From NCBI GenBank assembly GCA_002352605.1, contig DEIP01000040.1:1-18826 (forward strand): 18,826 nt of DNA, read 5' to 3'. The DNA is from Desulfobacteraceae bacterium UBA2771 (lineage in GTDB: Bacteria > Desulfobacterota > Desulfobacteria > Desulfobacterales > Desulfosarcinaceae). Numbering within the stretch: position 1 is the first letter of the stretch; each line of letters starts with the position of its first letter. The translations under genes and the position numbers were made by a program. Below, one piece after another: positions 7,262 to 12,860 of the stretch. Under the pieces are notes generated by a model. It saw only the letters and a list, made by a program, of their open reading frames with translations, did no database searches and was not told the origin of the DNA.

Positions 7262-7798
7262 CTATTTGCGGGCCGCTTTTTCTCCGGCGGCGATGGCCTC
7301 CATATTCAGGGGAATCAGCTTCGCTTTCTCGCTGAATTCGGCTTTGATGCAATGCTTGAGGGTTTCCATGGGAACAATATCACTGCGGGCCACGAAGGCG
7401 GAAAGGGCCACGATGTTGGCGGCCTTTACACTGCCAAGATCCTTGGCGATCTCCACCACCGACACCGGAAACTCGTCCACATCGTTCCGATCGGCCCCGA
7501 AGTCGATCAGCGAACGGTTGATAAAAATAATGCCGCCTTTTTTCACCGTGGGGGCAAACTTCTTGAGGGAGGGGCCGTTCATGGCCACCAGGTGGAGCGG
7601 ATTTTTGATGATGGGCGAACCGATCGGCCGATCACTGATCACCACGGTGCAATAGGCCGTCCCCCCCCGCATTTCAGGCCCATAGGAAGGCACCCAAGCC
7701 ACCTCGAAGCCCTCCTCCATGGCGGCATGCGCCAGAATCTTGCCGATTAACAAGATGCCCTGTCCACCGAATCCGGCAAACATGATTTCGCTCTGCAT
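7262..7798 (-). CDS. 2-oxoacid:ferredoxin oxidoreductase, gamma subunit
   Basis: The 178-residue gamma subunit of a four-subunit, CoA-dependent 2-oxoacid:ferredoxin oxidoreductase. It has the hallmark GFGGQGILLIGKILA at residues 9-23 and the SYGPEMRGGTAYCTVVISD segment, both diagnostic of the POR/KOR gamma family. In the complex this subunit packs against the catalytic subunits and contributes to the CoA end of the reaction. The start has AAGGAGG four bases upstream. It is the last of the four subunit genes in transcription order delta-alpha-beta-gamma and lies 41 bases after beta. The substrate cannot be fixed from this subunit alone. Confidence 0.93.
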   Translation of the reverse strand: MQSEIMFAGFGGQGILLIGKILAHAAMEEGFEVAWVPSYGPEMRGGTAYCTVVISDRPIGSPIIKNPLHLVAMNGPSLKKFAPTVKKGGIIFINRSLIDFGADRNDVDEFPVSVVEIAKDLGSVKAANIVALSAFVARSDIVPMETLKHCIKAEFSEKAKLIPLNMEAIAAGEKAARK

Positions 7799-7839
7799 TG
7801 CGCCTCCTTACAGTCACTTCCGGCGTTGCCCGTCCGCGG

Positions 7840-8577
7840 TTATGCCGGAATTTTGTAGTCACCGGGTTGGTAATATGCCAGCAGGGTCTTCTCGGTCCAG
7901 TCCACCGCCTCCACCGGGGTCATCCCCCAGTTGGTGGGACAGGTGCTGACCACCTCGACAAGGCTGAAGCAACGGTTTTCCAACTGGTAGGTAAATGCCT
8001 GTTTAATCGCCTTTTTCGCCTTGTTAATATACTTGGGTTTGATGACCGTCTGACGCGTGATATAGGCCGGGGTTTGCAGGGCGGCCAGCAGTTCGGCCAC
8101 CTTGATGGGCATGCCCACCTCCTCGACATTTCTGCCGAGGGGCGAGGTGCTGGTGCGCTGGCCCGGCATGGTGGTGGGGGCCATCTGGCCGCCGGTCATC
8201 CCGTAAATGGCGTTGTTGACGAAAATGGTGGTGAACTTTTCGCCCCGGTTGGCCGCATGGATGATCTCCCCCATGCCGATGCTGGCCAGGTCCCCGTCGC
8301 CCTGGTAGGTGAACACCATCAAGTCGGGTCGCACCCGCTTGATGCCGGTGGCCATGGCCGGCGCCCGCCCATGGGCCGCCTCCTGAAAATCACAGTTAAG
8401 ATAATTGTAGGCCAGTACGGCACAGCCAACGGGGGCGATGCCCACGGTGCGTCCCCGGATACCCAGTTCGTCAATGGTCTCGGCCACCAGCCGATGGATC
8501 ACGCCGTGGGTGCATCCCGGACAGTAGTGGGTATGGGCATCGGAGAGGGCCTCCGGTTTTTTAAAGGTCTTTCCCAT
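7840..8577 (-). CDS. 2-oxoacid:ferredoxin oxidoreductase, beta subunit (TPP-binding)
   Basis: The 245-residue catalytic subunit binds thiamine pyrophosphate and a [4Fe-4S] cluster. The TPP/Mg motif is GDGDLAS (93-99), ending in the Asn pair at 121-122. The cluster ligands are probably Cys19 and Cys22 (CPGC), Cys52 (APVGC) and Cys213 (STCPTNWG), the four positions used in two-domain KOR/VOR enzymes. The enzyme decarboxylates a 2-oxoacid to the acyl-CoA and passes two electrons to ferredoxin. The start has AAGGAG ten bases upstream. The gene lies 57 bases after alpha. Its length and short C-terminus fit the KOR/VOR type and not the longer pyruvate type. Confidence 0.94.
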   Translation of the reverse strand: MGKTFKKPEALSDAHTHYCPGCTHGVIHRLVAETIDELGIRGRTVGIAPVGCAVLAYNYLNCDFQEAAHGRAPAMATGIKRVRPDLMVFTYQGDGDLASIGMGEIIHAANRGEKFTTIFVNNAIYGMTGGQMAPTTMPGQRTSTSPLGRNVEEVGMPIKVAELLAALQTPAYITRQTVIKPKYINKAKKAIKQAFTYQLENRCFSLVEVVSTCPTNWGMTPVEAVDWTEKTLLAYYQPGDYKIPA

Positions 8578-8634
8578 TTTATATGTGCTCCTTACGCTTG
8601 TGAGCCTTAAAATCCGTTGGGGATTGCCGGTTGA

Positions 8635-9705
8635 TCAGGCAAACCGTTCCTTGACCACGTCGATGACTTCTTCGGGGGTGGGAATATCACCACCGCATTT
8701 GCCGTACCAGCTGACCGGAAGTAAGCCTCTGACGAAGCGATCGACATCCTCCACCATCTGCCCCATACTCATCTCGATACTCAGCACATGGGTGCATGAC
8801 GGTTTCGAGACCGCATCAGCCAAGGCTTTTTCGGGAAAGGGGAAAAGGGTCTGAGGACGAAGCATACCCACCTCGATACCCTCGGCCTTCAACATGTCGA
8901 TGGCCGTGCGACAGACTCGGCTCATGGTGCCGTAACTGACGATGAGCCCCGTGTAATCGCCGTCGGTGTTGTACGATTCGGACATCACCGTTTCGGCGCG
9001 CATGCGTTCGTACTTGGCCTTGAGCTGCAGGTTGTTGTCGTTGAGTTGCACCGGATCCAGGAACAGGGATTTGACCAGGTTGCGGGATTTGCTCTTGCGA
9101 TGATCCATGCCATTTGTGGCCCAGGCGTCCTTGTTGGTCGGTTCGGATTTCAAATGGTCGGGGAACGCCACCGGCTCCATCATCTGCCCGATGAGGCCGT
9201 CGCCCAGAATCATTACCGGATTTCTATATTTCTCGGCCAGGGGAAAGGCATTCATCACCATTTCAACGGCCTCCTGGACACTGGCCGGGGCCATCACCAG
9301 CAGGCGGCAGTCGCCGTGACCGATGCCCTTGGTGGCCTGAAGATAGTCTGCCTGGGAAGGCAATATCCCCCCCAGCCCCGGTCCGCCACGCATGATGTTC
9401 ACAAAGACGGCCGGACACTGGGCCGCGGCAATATAACTGATGGCTTCGCTCATGAGACTGATGCCCGGACTGGATGAGGTGGTGAACACCCGTTCACCGG
9501 CACCGGCGGCACCGAAGATCATGTAACCCACAGCCACTTCACTCTCCCCTTGCAGAAAAACGCCCCCCACTTCCGGCATACGGCGGACCAGGTATTCGGC
9601 CACTTCGGACTGGGGGGTAATGGGATAGGCGAAGTAGTTCAGGCAACCTGCCCTGATGGCTGCTTCACCGATGGCTTCGTTTCCCTTCATCAATACCTTT
9701 GCCAT
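8635..9705 (-). CDS. vorB: 2-oxoacid:ferredoxin oxidoreductase, alpha subunit (VorB type)
   Basis: The 356-residue alpha subunit supplies the pyrimidine-binding half of the TPP site. It begins KVLMKGNEAIGEAAIRAG with the YPITPQSE motif (27-34) and the conserved LQGESE (51-56), whose glutamate activates TPP, followed by a transketolase C-terminal domain (LIVSYGTMSRV... LRPQTLFPFPEKAL). The opening resembles proteins labelled VorB, implying branched-chain 2-oxoacids, but 2-oxoglutarate is also possible. The start at 9705 is set by GGAGG six bases upstream. The open frame runs on to 9879, but that part is the opposite-frame reading of the ferredoxin gene and has no family features. It follows the delta subunit gene by 22 bases. 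Confidence 0.93.
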   Translation of the reverse strand: MAKVLMKGNEAIGEAAIRAGCLNYFAYPITPQSEVAEYLVRRMPEVGGVFLQGESEVAVGYMIFGAAGAGERVFTTSSSPGISLMSEAISYIAAAQCPAVFVNIMRGGPGLGGILPSQADYLQATKGIGHGDCRLLVMAPASVQEAVEMVMNAFPLAEKYRNPVMILGDGLIGQMMEPVAFPDHLKSEPTNKDAWATNGMDHRKSKSRNLVKSLFLDPVQLNDNNLQLKAKYERMRAETVMSESYNTDGDYTGLIVSYGTMSRVCRTAIDMLKAEGIEVGMLRPQTLFPFPEKALADAVSKPSCTHVLSIEMSMGQMVEDVDRFVRGLLPVSWYGKCGGDIPTPEEVIDVVKERFA

Positions 9706-9727
9706 GGTGCTCCTCCGTTTACCGCCC

Positions 9728-9952
9728 TCAGGCGCTGGCTTCTTCGGTTTCAGTAATGGTAATGGCCACATCCGGGCACATGATGCAGCACATGGTGCAA
9801 TGAATGCAATCTTCCGGACGTGCCTGAAAGACGGGGTAGTAGCCTTTCGCATTGACATCGGGGGAAATTTCAAGGACATTTTTTGGACAAACGGCGATGC
9901 ACAAGCCGCAACCCTTGCACCGGTCCTTATCGATAATGTGTTGATAGGCCAT
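9728..9952 (-). CDS. 2-oxoacid:ferredoxin oxidoreductase, delta subunit (2x[4Fe-4S])
   Basis: A 74-residue ferredoxin-like subunit with two cluster motifs, CKGCGLCIAVCP (residues 12-23) and CIHCTMCCIMCP (starting at residue 49). Each supplies the CxxCxxCxxxCP pattern for a [4Fe-4S] cluster. An extra cysteine directly follows the third ligand of the second motif. It carries electrons from the catalytic beta subunit to external ferredoxin. The ATG has AAGGAG nine bases upstream. It leads the four-subunit series and is separated from the upstream P-loop ATPase gene by 138 bases. That spacer contains a weak AACCGG/CCGGTT inverted repeat (10057-10062, 10080-10085) and no clear promoter. Confidence 0.94.
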   Translation of the reverse strand: MAYQHIIDKDRCKGCGLCIAVCPKNVLEISPDVNAKGYYPVFQARPEDCIHCTMCCIMCPDVAITITETEEASA

Positions 9953-10090
9953 TGACCGTTGCTCCTTATCGCATGAGATTCATATTCCGTTTAAAAACCG
10001 ACGATACCGCACCGCCGGATGGCCGACATGCCGGAATTTGGAAACGTGGAGATTTAAACCGGACCCCGGCCGATAAACGCCGGTTAATCC

Positions 10091-10798
10091 CTAACTTTCC
10101 GATGTATCTAAGGATTCCGCCCGTTTCCAAGGGGGGACCAGCTGACGTTTCAGGGCCAGCACCGGACACTGGATAGCCTTTTTATCCAACCGGGTCAACA
10201 GCTTCACCGGCGTGGTGATGAACACCAGGGGGACGTTTCCGGCCTCGGCCACCCGTCGGGAAAAGTCGTAGCCCACCAGAATATCCTGCTCGGTGGTCTC
10301 TTCCATGAAATTGGCATTGCCGACAATGCCGGTAATCTTGATATTGGCCTTGGCCTCAATCTCCCTGCGGATCGTCAGGCAGCCGTCTATCGTATTGGTG
10401 TGAGGGCGATTGGGGTTGATCACCTGAAGGACCTGCAGGACCTTTCCCCTCAGCGAATCGGCCAGCGCCGCCAGAACCGTAGCGCCCACTTCGTCTCCCC
10501 CCACATCCAGCAAGGCCAGGCCCGACGGATTTCGCAGCATGCCGGACACCTCGGGGGTAAGGATGGGCAGATCCGCATGCATGTACTGTTTGGGCGGCAG
10601 CACCACGTCAATGCCCAGGCGGGTCAATTCATGGCGCGCCTCACGGGTCCTGAAATAGGGATTCACCAAATCCAGGTCCGCCAGCCGAACTGCCGTACCC
10701 CGCGCATGCATGTGGACGGCAAGGTTGATGGAGACTTCGGTTTTTCCACACCCGTAGGCGCCGACAATAATGACGATACCCTTAAATTCCAGTTTCAA
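10091..10798 (-). CDS. P-loop ATPase of the MinD/CobQ type, linked to the oxidoreductase
   Basis: A 235-residue cytoplasmic SIMIBI-like P-loop protein of unknown function. Visible motifs are a Walker A-like GAYGCGKT (13-20), a DLDLVNPYFRTRE block (41-53) in the place where MinD/ParA relatives carry switch I, and a Walker B/switch II-like LLDVGGDEVG (97-104). VLQVINPNRPHTNT follows, with a base-contact-like GNANFMEETT further on. The P-loop has no deviant second lysine (KGGxGK), so MinD-type dimer activation is not indicated. Translation likely starts at TTG 10798, since an in-frame stop lies shortly upstream. The ribosome binding site (AAGG) is distant. It leads the delta-alpha-beta-gamma genes, so a role in assembling or controlling that enzyme is a reasonable inference. 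Generic annotation might call it a CobQ-like protein. Confidence 0.8.
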   Translation of the reverse strand: MKLEFKGIVIIVGAYGCGKTEVSINLAVHMHARGTAVRLADLDLVNPYFRTREARHELTRLGIDVVLPPKQYMHADLPILTPEVSGMLRNPSGLALLDVGGDEVGATVLAALADSLRGKVLQVLQVINPNRPHTNTIDGCLTIRREIEAKANIKITGIVGNANFMEETTEQDILVGYDFSRRVAEAGNVPLVFITTPVKLLTRLDKKAIQCPVLALKRQLVPPWKRAESLDTSES

Positions 10799-10858
10799 CT
10801 GACAATGGATCCTTTTTCAATCGTTTAACGAGGTCGGCAAATGGCGGCAACATGCCGG

Positions 10859-10884
10859 AAGCGATCGGGATGGTCCCGATGCTT
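10859..10884. promoter_or_regulatory. Palindrome in the divergent spacer, ATPase / namZ
   Basis: AAGC-g-ATCGGGA (10859-10870) and TCCCGATGCTT (10874-10884) pair over 11 bp with one bulged base and a TGG loop. It lies in the 186-base spacer between the two divergent genes. No T-run follows on either strand, so an operator or a leader structure is more likely than a terminator. Confidence 0.35.
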
Positions 10885-10984
10885 AAACGCTTTCACCTTT
10901 CTCCGGCCGACATCGTGTGGTAAATAAAGCAGTCACGTCATCACCGCATACATACAACGGCCAACCGTGGAGGTAAATTAACCA

Positions 10985-12157
10985 ATGGCAACCATTACAG
11001 GTCTCGAGGTATTCTTAAGTTCCCCGCCACCGTCGGTAAAAAACCGTCGGCTGGGCCTCTTGTGCAATCCGGCATCAGTGGACCGCCGGCTGATGCATGC
11101 GCGCCAGCGCATTGACCGGAAGCTACCCGGCCAACTTAAAGCGCTTTATGCGCCACAACATGGCTTCTTTGCGGAAAAACAGGACAACATGATCGAATCC
11201 GCCGACCGGTTTGACCCGGCGACAGGCCTTCCGGTGTTCTCACTATACGGAAACACGCGCGTTCCTTCCCGGGCCATGCTGGATCCCATCGACGTGATGA
11301 TAGTCGATCTTCAGGATGTGGGTACCCGGGTCTATACCTTTGTCTATACCCTCTCCCACTGCATGGAAGCAGCCCGACAGTACGGTAAGAAAATCATCGT
11401 TCTGGATCGGCCCAACCCCCTGGGCGGGCTTCGGGTGGAAGGAAACTTGCTGTCTCCCGAGTGTTCATCCTTTGTGGGCCGTTACCCCATCCCCATGCGC
11501 CATGGCCTGACCATCGGAGAACTGGCCATTTTGTTCAACACCCAATTCGGCATCGGCTGCGACCTTGATGTAGTGGCCATGCAAGCATGGAAAAGAGAAA
11601 TGCACTTCGGTCAAACCGACCTACCCTGGGTGGCGCCGTCGCCCAATCTTCCCACGCCGGCGTCGGCCATGGTCTACCCGGGCCAGGTGATCTGGGAGGG
11701 CACCAACATTTCCGAAGGCCGGGGCACCACCCAACCTTTCGAACTATTCGGGGCACCCTTTTTAGTGCCCGAGCGCCTGATGGAAAAAATCGATAGGATG
11801 CTTTTAAGCGGGGCCTTGCTCAGGCCGGTTGAGTTTGAGCCCACATCCAACAAATGGGCCGGGCATCCGTGCAAGGGGTTTCAACTGCATGTCACCGAAC
11901 CGGCGGCCTATTCGCCCTACGCCCTCTCGCTCGGACTCTATCAGGCCTTATACCAGTCATACCCCGACCGATTTGCCTACAAACAACCGCCCTATGAGTA
12001 CGATGACGAACACCTACCCATGGATTTGATTTTAGGCGACCGTCGAATCCGGTCGCAAATCGAAGCCGGCACACCACTGCCGGCGATGATTTCAAGCTGG
12101 AAAACCGCGCTGTCTGAATACACGAAAATGATCGGAAATGTATATATTTACGATTAG
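10985..12157 (+). CDS. namZ: DUF1343 / NamZ-family exo-N-acetylmuramidase homologue
   Basis: Homologue of the DUF1343 family (GH171), whose characterised member NamZ of Bacillus subtilis releases N-acetylmuramic acid from the non-reducing end of peptidoglycan fragments. The 390 residues show LLCNPASV, LYAPQHGFFAEKQDNM (54-69), LYGNTRVPS, IVDLQDVGTRVYTFVYTL (106-123), DRPNPLGG (141-148), PSPNLPTP (218-225) and EGTNISEGRGTTQPFELFGAP (238-258), all family blocks. There is no signal peptide, so it should act in the cytoplasm. The usual PEHG is PQHG here, which may alter or abolish the glycosidase activity. GGAGG lies 11 bases before the ATG. It is upstream of a MurU-AmgK fusion gene on the same strand, which supports a MurNAc salvage role. 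Confidence 0.85.
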   Translation: MATITGLEVFLSSPPPSVKNRRLGLLCNPASVDRRLMHARQRIDRKLPGQLKALYAPQHGFFAEKQDNMIESADRFDPATGLPVFSLYGNTRVPSRAMLDPIDVMIVDLQDVGTRVYTFVYTLSHCMEAARQYGKKIIVLDRPNPLGGLRVEGNLLSPECSSFVGRYPIPMRHGLTIGELAILFNTQFGIGCDLDVVAMQAWKREMHFGQTDLPWVAPSPNLPTPASAMVYPGQVIWEGTNISEGRGTTQPFELFGAPFLVPERLMEKIDRMLLSGALLRPVEFEPTSNKWAGHPCKGFQLHVTEPAAYSPYALSLGLYQALYQSYPDRFAYKQPPYEYDDEHLPMDLILGDRRIRSQIEAGTPLPAMISSWKTALSEYTKMIGNVYIYD

Positions 12158-12186
12158 TCAATCGCAAGCAGGATCACTGGCGGAAA

Positions 12187-12217
12187 ACGAAAACCCCGAC
12201 CGGCGAGCCGATCGGGG
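12187..12217 (-). terminator. Intrinsic terminator of the small membrane protein gene
   Basis: CCCCGA (12194-12199) pairs with TCGGGG (12212-12217), and CGGC (12201-12204) with GCCG (12207-12210), around one mismatch. Read on the minus strand the GC-rich hairpin is followed by TTTTCGTTTT. It ends the minus-strand gene 32 bases after its stop codon. On the plus strand there is no T-run, so it is not a good terminator for namZ. Confidence 0.75.
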
Positions 12218-12249
12218 CAACACTTTTCAGCAATCGGAAACCGACGCGC

Positions 12250-12525
12250 CTATTTTTCAGTTTTAAGCGTTTCAATCTCTTTTTTAAGCTCATCAATCTC
12301 TTGCTTGTAGTTATCGGTATCGTCATCGGCGGCATCGACGGCACCGTCATCCTTTTTCCAGCTATCTTTGAGTTCATCAAATCCCAGATAGAGGGCGAGC
12401 CCGCCACCCAGCAACAGCGTCACCGGAATCGCGCCGGCCAGCAACTGAAGAAATTCGCCAAACCACACCGACAGGCCGATCAGGCCCAGAACCGCTGCCA
12501 CCGCTCCACCAATTAGCGTTTTCAT
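12250..12525 (-). CDS. Small membrane protein with acidic linker and coiled coil
   Basis: I do not recognise a family. The 91 residues divide clearly. There are two hydrophobic helices, at about 4-22 (LIGGAVAAVLGLIGLSVWF) and 26-49, rich in Gly and Leu. A strongly acidic linker follows (DDGAVDAADDDTDN, 59-72), then a short heptad-like coiled coil (KQEIDELKKEIETLKTEK, 74-91). A hairpin membrane anchor with a cytoplasmic or periplasmic oligomerisation tail is the simplest reading. The ATG has GGAGG ten bases upstream and the gene ends at a good intrinsic terminator, both supporting a real, separately expressed gene. It is inserted in the opposite direction between namZ and plsB. Confidence 0.75.
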   Translation of the reverse strand: MKTLIGGAVAAVLGLIGLSVWFGEFLQLLAGAIPVTLLLGGGLALYLGFDELKDSWKKDDGAVDAADDDTDNYKQEIDELKKEIETLKTEK

Positions 12526-12860
12526 AGAGAATCATCCTCCTTCTTTAACCTTTTTGTAGTTAGATTGATCAAAATGGTTCATCGGCCAATCCGGGCGTGT
12601 ATCACCACAGCGGCGCGACATGCTCCTTCGCTTTCTCCAGTGTTTGCCGGAAGATTTGAAGTCTTTGGAATATTAATGGAATCAATCAGATAGCAACTTT
12701 ATCAGTGACGCTATCAAGTTCTATGGCAATAACATAGAAGCCGGATCGGCGCAAGCATATTTTTCTCCCGTCAATATGGCGTTGCAAAGGTTCAAGGCTT
12801 CTGTTATTTTTTCGAAACATCATCAACATCCATCCTTCTGGATTCTAACATTCTAAAACT
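12526..12860. other. Divergent spacer between small membrane protein and plsB
   Basis: This 335-base AT-rich stretch holds no supported gene. It contains the GGAGG site of the leftward gene, an inverted repeat GATAGC/GCTATC at 12689-12694 and 12710-12715, a distant inverted pair AGAAGCC/GGCTTCT (12736-12742, 12796-12802), and a weak plsB promoter at 12782-12810. No convincing promoter for the leftward gene was found. Confidence 0.5.
12782..12810 (+). promoter_or_regulatory. Possible plsB promoter
   Basis: TTGCAA (12782-12787) and TATTTT (12805-12810) are separated by exactly 17 bases and each matches consensus at four of six. They lie about 50 bases before the plsB ATG, in an AT-rich leader with no ribosome binding site. 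Confidence 0.35.

Noticed and set aside
7798..8610. Open frame of 270 codons on the plus strand opposite the TPP-binding beta subunit gene
   Set aside because: It is antisense to a gene with intact TPP and cluster motifs, and its own translation is low-complexity and unlike any fold.
9706..9879. N-terminal extension of the alpha subunit to an upstream ATG
   Set aside because: The 58 added residues overlap the ferredoxin-like gene in another frame, while the start at 9705 has GGAGG and the family N-terminus.
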